Source of the DNA: Aureispira anguillae
Lineage (GTDB): Bacteria > Bacteroidota > Bacteroidia > Chitinophagales > Saprospiraceae
Direction of reading: 5' to 3'
Assembly: GCF_026000115.1 (NCBI RefSeq)
Contig: NZ_AP026867.1
Coordinates: forward strand, 2,511,501 to 2,575,500
Length of the DNA stretch: 64,000 nt
Numbering within the stretch: position 1 is the stretch's first letter; each line of letters starts with the position of its first letter. Both the position numbers and the translations under genes were made by a program. A model generated the notes under the pieces. That model worked only from the letters and a program-made list of their open reading frames with translations, was not told the DNA's origin and ran no database searches. Below are positions 8,878-17,057 of this stretch, piece by piece.

Positions 8878-9387
8878 TTAACGATGCTGATCGATAAAGA
8901 TAATATTCCCATCTGGGTCCTTAAGAATTACACTTGCTGGTCCCGATTCATTTTCCACAACATCAATCTCACTGTCTAACTCAATTCCTTTCTCTTTCAG
9001 ACGTTTCTGAATTTCTCTTACATCATCAAAAGGATTCGCTTCCTTTCCATTTTCATCCCACCCAGGGTTAAAAGTTAAAATATTGCTTTCAAACATTCCC
9101 TGAAATAAGCCAATTAAGGAATTTTCATTTTTCATAATAAGATAATTCATCTTAAGATCACCCGCTAAGACTTCAAAGCCAAGGTTTTCATAAAAAAGTT
9201 TTGAGGTTTTGAGATCTTTTACATTGAGGCTAACTGAAAAGGCTCCTAATTTCATAGTTTCGTTATTTATTGAATGATTTAAACGGGTTGCTTCTTGAAC
9301 GGTTGAATTGGTTGAATGCTTGTCGGGAAATGAACAGCTCAAAAATAGGGCTACTCCCGCCAACAAAAAGGTACGCTGTTGTTTCAT
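8878..9387 (-). CDS. VOC (glyoxalase/bleomycin-resistance fold) protein with lipoprotein signal
   Basis: A 169-residue protein. Residues 1-18 form a lipoprotein signal peptide with lipobox 'LFLSC' (Cys18). From about residue 45 the sequence is a complete VOC domain: 'LGAFSVSLNVKDLKTSKLFYENLGFEVL', 'LIGLFQGMF', and the closing 'GPASVILKDPDGNIIFIDQH', whose Glu/Gln and His positions suit metal or substrate binding. An internal ATG at 9255 begins exactly at this VOC domain (MKLGAFSVS), so a cytosolic form could also be made. It starts one base after the stop of the AraC-type regulator upstream, so the two are an operon. VOC proteins bind or modify small molecules such as methylglyoxal, antibiotics or aromatics; which one is unknown here. 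Confidence 0.8.
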   Translation of the reverse strand: MKQQRTFLLAGVALFLSCSFPDKHSTNSTVQEATRLNHSINNETMKLGAFSVSLNVKDLKTSKLFYENLGFEVLAGDLKMNYLIMKNENSLIGLFQGMFESNILTFNPGWDENGKEANPFDDVREIQKRLKEKGIELDSEIDVVENESGPASVILKDPDGNIIFIDQHR

Positions 9388-9388
9388 A

Positions 9389-10297
9389 TTAATATGTTTT
9401 AATGTTTTTTATGGGAATACAAAGCTCCAACTCTAAATAATCCCAATTGCAAATATTCTCTTTGTCCAAGAAAATCTCTAGGCCTGGCTGATGATCTGGC
9501 TCAAAAGAGCTATTAATCAGCCAATTATTGTATAAATAATGCGTCGCTGTTGCCACTCTATTAAAATCTCCCGATACAGAAGCAACAGCATATTTACACT
9601 TTGGCAAAATCATAATCTCCAAACAATCCCTAGCATCCATTTTAAAATTTGTTGGGAGGGTGATGCATACTTCGTAGCGGTATTTTTCCTTGGGAGTAAT
9701 CATAGGATCATCGATAGACATTCCAAAAATTTTCTCTGAATGGAATAAATTCATCTTTTTTGCCCAAGCAACCAGCTTCTTAAAAGCATTTATGACAACG
9801 CCTTCTCGATAAGAGTCTAAAACTCTTATATAAGCCACCCTCCTTTCAGAGAATTGTCTAATTGCTACAGGAAAATTAGTTTTTAACGCTGTTTCACTCA
9901 TGGGTACAAGATAATCCTTTAACGGAAACAACTCTTTGCGAATCTTGCTATTTTCAATTTTCCCACCTTTTCTATAGAAACTTGGAGAGATTCCAAAATA
10001 CTGTTTAAAAGCTCTAGAAAAGGTTGAGGGGGAAGAAAAGCCACAACTCATTCCTATTTCTGAAATTGAGTAGGTAGAAAATCGTAGCAGTCGAGCCGTT
10101 TTTTCCAAACGGATACGATTGGTAAAATAGTTGACCGACTCTCCCGTTACAGCTACAAAAATTCGATGAAAATGAAAGGGGGAAAAAAATGCCACGGCAG
10201 CCAACTCCTCTAGCGAAATGGATTTATCTAAGTTATCATTGACATAATCAATAACTCTATTGATTCGACTTCTATATATTTCGCTTGATTTATGCAT
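9389..10297 (-). CDS. AraC-family regulator with GyrI-like effector domain
   Basis: A 302-residue protein. Residues of about 8-105 carry the two helix-turn-helix motifs of the AraC family ('ISLEELAAVAFFSPFHFHRIFVA' and 'ISEIGMSCGFSSPSTFSRAFKQYFGISPS'). Residues 135-300 match the GyrI-like/effector-binding domain ('VAIRQFSERRVAYIRV', 'YRYEVCITLP', 'ILPKCKYAVASVSG', 'LELCIPI'). This Rob/SoxS-type pairing usually binds hydrophobic drugs or dyes. It is the first gene of a two-gene operon with the VOC lipoprotein, which is its probable target gene along with itself. It has no signal peptide and is cytosolic. Confidence 0.9.
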   Translation of the reverse strand: MHKSSEIYRSRINRVIDYVNDNLDKSISLEELAAVAFFSPFHFHRIFVAVTGESVNYFTNRIRLEKTARLLRFSTYSISEIGMSCGFSSPSTFSRAFKQYFGISPSFYRKGGKIENSKIRKELFPLKDYLVPMSETALKTNFPVAIRQFSERRVAYIRVLDSYREGVVINAFKKLVAWAKKMNLFHSEKIFGMSIDDPMITPKEKYRYEVCITLPTNFKMDARDCLEIMILPKCKYAVASVSGDFNRVATATHYLYNNWLINSSFEPDHQPGLEIFLDKENICNWDYLELELCIPIKNIKTY

Positions 10298-10488
10298 CTT
10301 TTTTGTATTTTTTATTAAAAGTTGTTTACTTTTTAGTCATTTCCTAAAGCAAAGGAATTGATTTTAAACCCACAAGAGCCCTTAAGATACCCCATTTATA
10401 AATCAAAATCCTTTCCTAAAAGTTACGCTTTCTCTACAATAATTCCAATATTTACATATCTATGTTTTTTACAGTTATAAAGACTAAT

Positions 10489-10589
10489 ACTCCGTTAATT
10501 AGCTAGTGCGCTAGCGCTTATGAGCTCCCTGAGGTCGGTTCGTTATCCCTCGTGAGCCAGCATAATTGGGTGTGGGTTTTCAACGGAGT
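10489..10589. repeat. Inverted-repeat segment with ACTCCGTT/AACGGAGT arms
   Basis: The 10298-10628 gap holds no gene. Its notable content is an 8-bp inverted repeat (10489-10496 and 10582-10589) enclosing GC-richer DNA with smaller hairpins, for example GCTAG-TGCG-CTAGC. Related arms (ACTCCATT/AATGGAGT) occur at 30737-30779, and a single arm occurs near 60392. It stands out against the AT-rich background. It lies just upstream of the heme-degrading-domain gene, so it may form part of that gene's leader. Confidence 0.4.
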
Positions 10590-10628
10590 AATGAAAGAAG
10601 CAAACCAAGCAAAAATAATAAACCAACA

Positions 10629-11072
10629 ATGATGAAGCAAATCGTATTAGAAAAGTTCAATAATCGTTTAGCCCTCGAAATGGGATTGTCAATTGTAGAA
10701 TTGGCAAAAAGTAGAAATCAATCCATAGCCCTTGAAATTAGCCGATTAAATCAAACTATATTTTTATACATTGATGATGGTCTTCCCGCAGACAAACACA
10801 ATTGGCTTCGACGAAAGGCAAATGTAGCCCGACATTTTGAAGAAAGCTCTTTGAGTGTAAAAAATGATTTAATAAATGGCAATATGAGCTTGGATGGCAC
10901 ATTTGGGCTTAACACTACTGAATATATAGCCAAAGGGGGAGCAATACCAATCGTTGTGAAAGATGCAGGGATGATTGCAACAATCACCGTATCTGGATTA
11001 AAAGATCTAGAAGATCATCAAATTATTATTGACGCATTAGAGGGAACGTATTATCCTAAAGCTTCCGTGTAA
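10629..11072 (+). CDS. UPF0303 / HbpS-like (heme-degrading domain) protein
   Basis: I chose ATG 10629 (or 10632) because the family's N-terminus begins just there; the open frame extends back to 10566 with non-conserved sequence. The 147-residue protein matches the UPF0303/GlcG-HbpS superfamily in 'RLALEMGLSIVELAKSRNQSIALEI', 'TIFLYIDDGLPADKHNWLRRKANVARHFEESS', 'YIAKGGAIPIVV' and 'MIATITVSGL'. Members form a PAS-like alpha/beta fold; some bind or degrade heme, others are of unknown role. It is cytosolic with no obvious operon partner. The exact biochemical role is unproven. Confidence 0.75.
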   Translation: MMKQIVLEKFNNRLALEMGLSIVELAKSRNQSIALEISRLNQTIFLYIDDGLPADKHNWLRRKANVARHFEESSLSVKNDLINGNMSLDGTFGLNTTEYIAKGGAIPIVVKDAGMIATITVSGLKDLEDHQIIIDALEGTYYPKASV

Positions 11073-11155
11073 GCTATCAATAAATAAGGCTCTGTTAAAG
11101 AAAGAAACGGAGTGTTCAACAAAAAATTCTATCATCTATTTCATTTATTTATTCT

Positions 11156-11674
11156 ATGAACTATACCTTAGATTTTAAGTCCGAAGAACCGCTCCCATCC
11201 CTAAAAACAAAAACTAAAGCATACTTTCAAAATCATGGCTTTAAGCTATCGGAAGAAGCTCCCAACAACCTCCAATTCAAGGCAGGAAGTACTTTGAGAA
11301 ATATGATCGCTATCAATCCGTTAAAATGGAAAAGTCAGATCGAAATTGAATTTAACGACCAAAATATCGTAGCACATTTTGAGATCAACACCATTCACCA
11401 AATTGTTACCCAAAAAGAAACAAAAGTATGGGAAACGTTTGTCAATAATTATCAAAACACGATTGAAACGGGGACATCTTTTTTCTCAGAAAATGAGAAT
11501 GAAATAAAAGAAGCCAAAAATGCCAATTGGGAACTAATCGGTCAAATGTTTTTTGGTGCCATTCTCTTAGGGATTCCAGGCGGTTTAATTGCGACCATAA
11601 CAGGGTTTGAAGTTGTATTTTTTACCTGCCTCTTTGTTGGTGCTGCTATTTTCCTTGTTAAAGAAATTTTCTAA
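11156..11674 (+). CDS. Hypothetical protein with two C-terminal membrane helices
   Basis: A 172-residue protein. Residues 1-115 are soluble and mixed alpha/beta ('YTLDFKSEEPLPSLKTKTKAYF', 'GSTLRNMIAINPLKWKSQIEIEF'). Residues of about 122-142 and 147-168 are two hydrophobic helices ('GQMFFGAILLGIPGGLIATI', 'VVFFTCLFVGAAIFLVKEIF'). The layout suggests a cytosolic domain tethered to the inner membrane. No family is recognised. It stands alone between short intergenic spacers. Confidence 0.65.
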   Translation: MNYTLDFKSEEPLPSLKTKTKAYFQNHGFKLSEEAPNNLQFKAGSTLRNMIAINPLKWKSQIEIEFNDQNIVAHFEINTIHQIVTQKETKVWETFVNNYQNTIETGTSFFSENENEIKEAKNANWELIGQMFFGAILLGIPGGLIATITGFEVVFFTCLFVGAAIFLVKEIF

Positions 11675-11761
11675 AATGCGCTAGTTTAAAGTAGGGTATT
11701 CCTAAATTCAATCGGTATGAGATTATATCAATCTCATTCTAATTAAAATAAAATTGACGGT

Positions 11762-12160
11762 ATGAAACTTTTACACCTCAGCCCCTTTTTATATCTATTA
11801 ATTGTTAGTTGTACTAAACACAGTTATGAGCGAATCATAGAAAATAATTCCAGTTATGATATTTGGCTAAAAATAGATCGGGGTAGTTGTAATGGCTTTG
11901 ATTTAGTGACAAGCAGCCACGATAGTGTTTTAGTACTTAGTCAAACGAGTTTTACGGTAGATGCTGAGCGTCATTCAGGAATATTAGCTTCTCGTTTTAC
12001 GTCTTGTGTTCCCTGTATAGACACCATCCACACCCAAATAAATGGGCATGATTCTCTGAACCTAAGATTCCCCATTACAACGGACAAAAATTGGGAGATG
12101 ATGCTTACCAACAACCACTGCGAATGTAAATTAACCCTTGAGGATTCGGATATAAACTAA
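11762..12160 (+). CDS. Small cysteine-rich lipoprotein
   Basis: A 132-residue protein with a lipoprotein signal peptide ending in lipobox 'LIVSC' (Cys17). The mature part holds five further cysteines ('SCNGFDL', 'FTSCVPCIDTIH', 'HCECKLTL'), which could make disulfides in the periplasm or bind metal. No family is recognised. It ends by overlapping the stop region of the convergent DUF5995 gene by four bases. Confidence 0.7.
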   Translation: MKLLHLSPFLYLLIVSCTKHSYERIIENNSSYDIWLKIDRGSCNGFDLVTSSHDSVLVLSQTSFTVDAERHSGILASRFTSCVPCIDTIHTQINGHDSLNLRFPITTDKNWEMMLTNNHCECKLTLEDSDIN

Positions 12161-12909
12161 GTTAAAATTTTAATCCTTTGTACCACATCTCCCCGTTCTC
12201 CGATTCTTATCATTCCAAAAATCAGCTTGGGAATTAGTCCTGGTGGGTTTATATAAGTTGCAACATTTGCGATTTTAGCATCCCTTTCCATAATCATGGA
12301 TGCCCTTTCTTCTGCTTGGGCAGCAGCTAATTCGGTCGCAAACTTCCAAGCCCCTTCTCTTGCTTTTTCCATGCTAAAGTTGATCAAAAAATCATCTATT
12401 TTACCAGAATACGTCAATATACATTTTAGCGTTGGCCAAATTGCTGAAAGCTCCTGCTCTACCTCCCCAACCAATTCTTCTAAAATTTTATTAATCTTGT
12501 CAAAATCTTTTTTTAACGCAGTAATTGGTTCTTGTTCGCTTATCATTGTTTCCACGGCGGCTATTCCTAAATCTAGATTAATATGCGCATTAATCCCCAA
12601 AAGCAGGTGTTGTAGCACAATGGGCCAATAGGTTCGAGTAGCATCAAAAGCAACTTTCCAACTCTCTGTCACTTCCTGTCCTTTAAAATACTGCTCTTGT
12701 GCTTCTAAATATCGATTCGCAAAAAGAACATCTAATTTCTCCATTCGCTTGGCATTCTCAAACGCTCCCTCTTCTATGCCTTCTTTTACACGCTTCGTAA
12801 CTTTTTGATACAAAGCCGCAAAATAGCCTTTAGGGCTTCTTGTTTTTTTAGCATTTTCGATAATTTCATCCAATGTTCCTATTACCCCGTCTATTGTAGT
12901 AACTTTCAT
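12157..12909 (-). CDS. DUF5995 family protein
   Basis: The ATG at 12909 is preferred; a GTG at 12939 would add ten residues with little character. The 250-residue protein is all alpha-helical and carries the family signature 'VLQHLLLGINAHINLDLGIA', together with 'FAALYQKVTKRVKEGIEEGAFENAKRMEKLDVLFANRYLEA' near the N-terminus. These match my memory of DUF5995, a cytosolic family whose conserved His/Asn/Asp residues hint at an active site, but no activity is established. It is transcribed alone and converges with the preceding lipoprotein gene. Confidence 0.75.
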   Translation of the reverse strand: MKVTTIDGVIGTLDEIIENAKKTRSPKGYFAALYQKVTKRVKEGIEEGAFENAKRMEKLDVLFANRYLEAQEQYFKGQEVTESWKVAFDATRTYWPIVLQHLLLGINAHINLDLGIAAVETMISEQEPITALKKDFDKINKILEELVGEVEQELSAIWPTLKCILTYSGKIDDFLINFSMEKAREGAWKFATELAAAQAEERASMIMERDAKIANVATYINPPGLIPKLIFGMIRIGERGDVVQRIKILT

Positions 12910-13056
12910 AGTAGCAATATTATTATTGACCTTTTGCACAGAAAAAATTTGAAAGAAGGAGTAATCCCCTACTTTACGAATGTATGAAGTGCTTAAATAT
13001 ACTCAATCATCTAAGTGATTAAAAATAATTATGCAACTTTTCTCTATTCCTAACTA

Positions 13057-13577
13057 GGGTGATTCAGTAGTAAAACAAAAATATATTTTAGTAATTTCAT
13101 TAAACTATAAAACACTGTTTGTTAACCTATAGCAATAAATTCAATTGTTTCTTTTTTAATGAAGTGAATATTGGAAGTTTTAATCTAGACCTCATTTGGG
13201 GGGCAAAATAGCAAAAAGCAGGGTAATCAATACCTGTTGTTCTTTTTGCATTGCCCAAAAAGAACCAAAAACGCTAGGACTGGATGACTTCTTGGACAAA
13301 GTATCTTCTTGATAGCTTAGGCTTTCAGAAACTCGCTTCGCTCAGATATGAGCTTTATTTTAATAGATTGAGAATCTATTAAAATGAAGGGAACCAAAAA
13401 CCTTATTTTTCTTACAGAAAAATAGCAGCTTTCTGCGGCGTACTTTGTTCCCAATCAGTCATATGCCCACCAAAAAAACACTCCTAAAAACATTCAAAAG
13501 AAACTTATTTCAAAACTTTTTATTGCAAGCATCAAAAACACTTGGAGCAATACATTTGTTTTACTACTGAAAGCCCC
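13057..13577. mobile_element. Family A MITE, full copy 1 (521 bp)
   Basis: The ends match as 23-bp inverted repeats, 13057-13079 and 13555-13577. The inner 17 bp are perfect (TTCAGTAGTAAAACAAA) and three mismatches lie at positions 4-6. A TA dinucleotide flanks each side, as with TA-duplicating elements of the IS630/Tc1 or IS5 type; that assignment is inference. No transposase is encoded. The interior has a perfect 10-bp stem-loop (GTTCTTTTTG/CAAAAAGAAC, 13239-13265), a copy-specific 13-bp hairpin (13357-13385) and a 9-bp hairpin (TATTTTTCT/AGAAAAATA). Other copies lie at 52385-52778 and 62209-62677. Together with nondescript AT-rich flanks it fills the 12910-13659 gap. Confidence 0.8.
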
Positions 13578-13598
13578 TAACTACATCTTTATCAAAAC

Positions 13599-13629
13599 AA
13601 AAAAAAGCACTTCCAACTAATGGAAGTGC
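13599..13629 (-). terminator. Rho-independent terminator of the LolA-like gene
   Basis: A perfect 9-bp stem (GCACTTCCA/TGGAAGTGC, 13607-13629) with a 5-base loop. On the minus strand it is followed by eight T residues (13606-13599). It lies 30 bases after the stop of the minus-strand gene at 13660. Confidence 0.85.
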
Positions 13630-13659
13630 CCTTTTTATAAATTAGAACGCTGTGATTTA

Positions 13660-14325
13660 TTAATCTCTTAAGTCAATGACCTTTACGCCAGGATGTTTGT
13701 CTTTGTTAAATTGGAAGGTCTTGCTTACTGGTTTGGTATTTTTAATACTTTTAACCAAAAAAGTCATTCTGCTTCCGTCATCCGAAAATACCTTAACAGA
13801 GTTAATTTTAGATTGTGCTTTATCCACACGAATACGAATTTTCATAATTTCAGAATCTCGATCACGAGGCTTAAATTCAATTTTATACCCCTTGTTATCT
13901 TCTCCTGTTATTACATAGACAAATTCCTCGTCGTTTTCATCAATATTAAAAATTTTGGCTGGTGTAAATGGCGTTCCTTCATCTGCAATATAGTCATTAA
14001 TTTGCACCTCATTTTGTTTCTTGATATACATCCAAACCGTCTCTCCATCATTAATAATAATATTACCATTATTATTGATTCTATACTTATCGCCAGCTTG
14101 AAGGATTTTTCCGCTTTGTACCTCCTTGTCATCTCCGTATTCTAATTCAAGATTGTACTCAATTTCAATCCCTTCATATTTACCATAAATCTTCTTTAAG
14201 TTTTTAAGAATTTTGGTAGCTTCTGGATCCGACTTCTCTTTAAACGCCTGTTTAGTTTGCGCATTTACCGTCACCACCATCAAAAATAAAAAACTAATAG
14301 ATAATACATTCTTAATCCATTTCAT
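13660..14325 (-). CDS. LolA-like outer-membrane lipoprotein carrier protein
   Basis: A 221-residue periplasmic protein with a cleavable signal peptide (MKWIKNVLSISFLFLMVVTVNAQ). The mature part follows the LolA/LolB-type half-barrel pattern seen in Bacteroidota: 'ATKILKNLKKIYGKYEGIEIEYNLELE', 'KYRINNNGNIIINDGETVWMYIKKQNEVQIND', 'YKIEFKPRDRDSEIMKIRIRVDKAQSKINSVKVFSDDGSRMTFLVKSIKNTKPV'. LolA ferries lipoproteins from the LolCDE complex across the periplasm, consistent with the many lipoproteins encoded here. Length and order of segments are normal for the family. It is monocistronic with its own terminator. Confidence 0.85.
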   Translation of the reverse strand: MKWIKNVLSISFLFLMVVTVNAQTKQAFKEKSDPEATKILKNLKKIYGKYEGIEIEYNLELEYGDDKEVQSGKILQAGDKYRINNNGNIIINDGETVWMYIKKQNEVQINDYIADEGTPFTPAKIFNIDENDEEFVYVITGEDNKGYKIEFKPRDRDSEIMKIRIRVDKAQSKINSVKVFSDDGSRMTFLVKSIKNTKPVSKTFQFNKDKHPGVKVIDLRD

Positions 14326-14545
14326 AACTTCTATTGCTGTAGTTTGTAAGCTTACTTAACTTATTTATTATAATTTATTTTGTCCTTCTATTTCCCAAGT
14401 ATGTGAGCAAAACGAATGATTGTAAATTTAACACATCATCAATTCTGCTTTGCTAGTTACTTATTCAAATGCAATGCCAAAACAACTTCTTCTACCAATA
14501 GAATCTTCCCTTTTTATTTTTCTTCTTTTTGATCCTCCACTCGTT

Positions 14546-15709
14546 CTATTTGATTTCTTCTGTTCCATCGGCGTGTTTGGCAAAGCGCCCCAAATTTCTA
14601 GCATGAACTTGATCGTATCTTGCCCAAGGCCAGCCTCCAAAACGAGTTTGTTGATAATCGGCAAAAGCTTGTTGTATTTCTTGACGAGTATTCATCACAA
14701 AGGGGCCATGTTGTACAACAGGTTCATTTATTGGTTTACCCTGCAATAATAATATCTTTGCTCCTGAATCACCAACTTTTATTGATAATTCTTGATCTGC
14801 TTTCACAACTACAGCATGATAAGAAGCAATTGTTGTCCCCCCCAATTCTAGATGATCCCCTTCGTAGAAATAGAGTGTTCGATTCACGGCAGCCGATCCC
14901 TTAGGGAGCGTCCATGTCCCATTCCCTTCTATTCTAATATTCCATACGGCCACTTCATGGCTTTCTTCTGCTGCCCATGAATTTGGTGGAGGTGCAGGAG
15001 CTTTTTGGTTGTCCAAAACACCAGCAATAACCTCTACTTCCGTTAATTTTCCTTGTGCATCCTTATAGTTATAATTTGGAATATCTTCTCCCCAAAGCAT
15101 TTTATAATGCGCATTGACCATTTTATCTTTCTTGGGCAAATTGATCCAAATCTGAAACAACTCCATGTGGTTATCTTTATCTTGATGAATCAATGGAAAC
15201 ATTTCTGAATGTTGAACGCCTTTTCCCGCTGTCATCCACTGTACATCGCCATCACCATAACGCCCAGCACCACCCAAAGAATCAGCATGGTCTACCATCC
15301 CCTTTCGAACCACTGTAATGGTTTCAAAGCCACGATGTGGATGCCCAGGAAAACCAGGAATAGTTTCACCATGATACATTCTCCAACCGTCTTTTAACAT
15401 AAAATCTTGCCCTATATTCCTCCCTTCCAACAAAGAAGGATCTGGTTCCATTTGTTCGTTGCCCTTAGGGAACTTATCATCGTGATGCACACAAAATAAA
15501 AAGGGGTCAGCAGTTTCCCATTGGAAACCCAAGGGCTTTATGCTAAGGATGGGGTTTGTTTCTTGAGGTTGTTGATTTTTCATTTTTTTTGTTTTATCCG
15601 TTAAGTTATCACTAGGGTCATTCTTGGCAAGACTTTGATAAGTACCACCTAATACAGAGGCTAGTCCCAAACCAAACTTGCCTAGAAAATTTCGTCTTGA
15701 TTTTTTCAT
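14546..15709 (-). CDS. Pirin family protein with twin-arginine signal
   Basis: A 387-residue protein. The N-terminus 'KKSRRNFLGKFGLGLASVLGG' carries a twin-arginine motif, suggesting Tat export of a folded metalloprotein. The pirin cupin core follows: 'GHPHRGFETITVVRKGMVDHADSLGGAG', 'GDVQWMTAGKGVQHSEMFP', 'ELFQIWINLP'. The HPH, His and Glu residues of these segments are the usual iron ligands. The C-terminal pirin domain ends with 'PINEPVVQHGPFVMNTRQEIQQAFADYQQTRFGGWPW'. Pirins bind Fe(II); some have quercetinase activity. An exported pirin is less usual than a cytosolic one. It is monocistronic. Confidence 0.9.
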   Translation of the reverse strand: MKKSRRNFLGKFGLGLASVLGGTYQSLAKNDPSDNLTDKTKKMKNQQPQETNPILSIKPLGFQWETADPFLFCVHHDDKFPKGNEQMEPDPSLLEGRNIGQDFMLKDGWRMYHGETIPGFPGHPHRGFETITVVRKGMVDHADSLGGAGRYGDGDVQWMTAGKGVQHSEMFPLIHQDKDNHMELFQIWINLPKKDKMVNAHYKMLWGEDIPNYNYKDAQGKLTEVEVIAGVLDNQKAPAPPPNSWAAEESHEVAVWNIRIEGNGTWTLPKGSAAVNRTLYFYEGDHLELGGTTIASYHAVVVKADQELSIKVGDSGAKILLLQGKPINEPVVQHGPFVMNTRQEIQQAFADYQQTRFGGWPWARYDQVHARNLGRFAKHADGTEEIK

Positions 15710-15877
15710 TTTTTTTTGTTTAAAACCAATAGACTTTTTCTAATGAATGATAAAGCCTAATTTATTTTTTATTCGATATCATTTTCAATAACAAAACCCT
15801 ACCCCTTAATGTTTAACTACTGGCTTTTTAAAAATGAATATTAGACCTTATCTATAAGATTAGCACTACAGCTATAC

Positions 15878-16636
15878 CTATTTAAACCCTCTTTCTTTTC
15901 GAATTCCCTCATAAGCCTCCTTAACTTTGATAAACTTTGCGGTTGCGGCCCTTTTTACTCCTTCCCCTAAGTGTTCTAATTTATCAGGGTGGTATTTTTT
16001 GAGCATATAATGATAAGCTTCTCTCACCTCCTCATCTCGTGCAGAAGGAGATATTTCAAGGATCTTATAATAAGCATCCATCGCATGATAAAACATTGCT
16101 TTGATCGAATCAAACTCTCCTGCTTCCACTCCCAAATGAATGCTAATAACCTTTATAGCTGCTATTTCTGGTTCATCAATGGAGTAATCGGCATTCGCAA
16201 TACCAAATAAAAAATGAATCAGTTGCAAACGAGTCTCATAGCTAGTGGTTCTTCGGATTTGTTGCGTTGTTTTTTTAAGGTCAAAATCGTTATTAATCGA
16301 CTCCATCAAGATGTGCCAATAATCATCCATTTGCCGAGTGCCAAATTGTTCTACCAAGAACGAACGCACATAACTCAACTCCAAATCGTCCACTTCTCCA
16401 TCGGCTTTCACCACAGCACCCGCCAATAAAATAGACCCGACAACAAAGTCGTTTGGGTCTGTATCTTCTACTTTAGCAGGAGCGCTTTTATTGAGCCAAA
16501 GTTCCCCTCCATCCTTATGCAGTTTATCCAATATTGCACCAATCACTAAGCCAATCATCCCTCCAACATAACCACCAAGCCCAGCACCAGCTGCGATACC
16601 AACAATCTTACCTATCCAAAACTTAAATCCATTCAT
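15878..16636 (-). CDS. TerB/DnaJ-domain protein (DjlA-like)
   Basis: A 252-residue protein. Residues 8-36 form a Gly-rich hydrophobic segment that may insert in the membrane. Residues of about 62-180 form a TerB-like helical domain ('GSILLAGAVVKADGEVDDLELSYVRSFL', 'IANADYSIDEPEIAAIKVIS'). Residues 188-248 form a J-domain with the HPD motif at 216-218. This is the order of DjlA, a membrane-attached DnaK co-chaperone. Hsp70 stimulation through the HPD is established for the family; the client is unknown. It is divergent from dnaE, with a 421-bp spacer. Confidence 0.85.
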   Translation of the reverse strand: MNGFKFWIGKIVGIAAGAGLGGYVGGMIGLVIGAILDKLHKDGGELWLNKSAPAKVEDTDPNDFVVGSILLAGAVVKADGEVDDLELSYVRSFLVEQFGTRQMDDYWHILMESINNDFDLKKTTQQIRRTTSYETRLQLIHFLFGIANADYSIDEPEIAAIKVISIHLGVEAGEFDSIKAMFYHAMDAYYKILEISPSARDEEVREAYHYMLKKYHPDKLEHLGEGVKRAATAKFIKVKEAYEGIRKERGFK

Positions 16637-17057
16637 TCTATCTTACTGATTATACCATTAATGTCCGCTTACAATAATAGAAAAAAATCGCTACCTATAG
16701 TCTTAGTCGTCTGCTATTTTTTATTTTTTATCACTAAACACAGCCCTCCGAAACCTAGCGAACCAATCCTTTCCCCCACAAAAGCAATTTTATTTAAAAT
16801 TTTGGCAATTTATTGCATAAGAACTAATAGAAACAAATTATTTCAAAATAAGCGAAATTGGCTAAGTATCTTTCGCAAAAAGTCGTATCTTAGAAGCTTC
16901 AATTTAAATGCCTCTTTAATGCATTTATAAACCATTCTTAATCTTGTAATATTGCCTATCTTTGCTTGCTTATTTAGCAACAGATTTCTAATATTAATAC
17001 TTTATAGATTTTTATAAAAAAACATAAAAATCCACAAAGTATTGTAATATAAAAAAT
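16637..17057. other. 421-bp divergent intergenic region upstream of dnaE
   Basis: No gene is supported here. An 89-codon open frame (16661-16930) lacks a recognisable domain and has poor coding character. A Bacteroidota-type -7 box TATCTTTG lies at 16957-16964, 93 bases before the dnaE start, and is the likely dnaE promoter. No long inverted repeat was seen. Confidence 0.5.
16957..16964 (+). promoter_or_regulatory. Candidate -7 promoter box for dnaE
   Basis: TATCTTTG matches the Bacteroidota sigma -7 consensus TAnnTTTG. No convincing -33 TTG stands at the usual distance, so the call rests on the -7 box and its position. Confidence 0.4.

Noticed and set aside
10489-10589. Possible tRNA (GGTTCG-containing, GC-richer segment)
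   Set aside because: No acceptor-stem pairing, no anticodon arm of correct spacing and no consensus T-loop could be laid out.
13693-14145. 150-codon plus-strand frame opposite the LolA-like gene
   Set aside because: The Phe/Ile-rich sequence arises from the antisense of a conserved gene.
16661-16930. 89-codon frame between the TerB-DnaJ gene and dnaE
   Set aside because: Poor coding character after the first 25 residues and no recognisable family; more likely intergenic.
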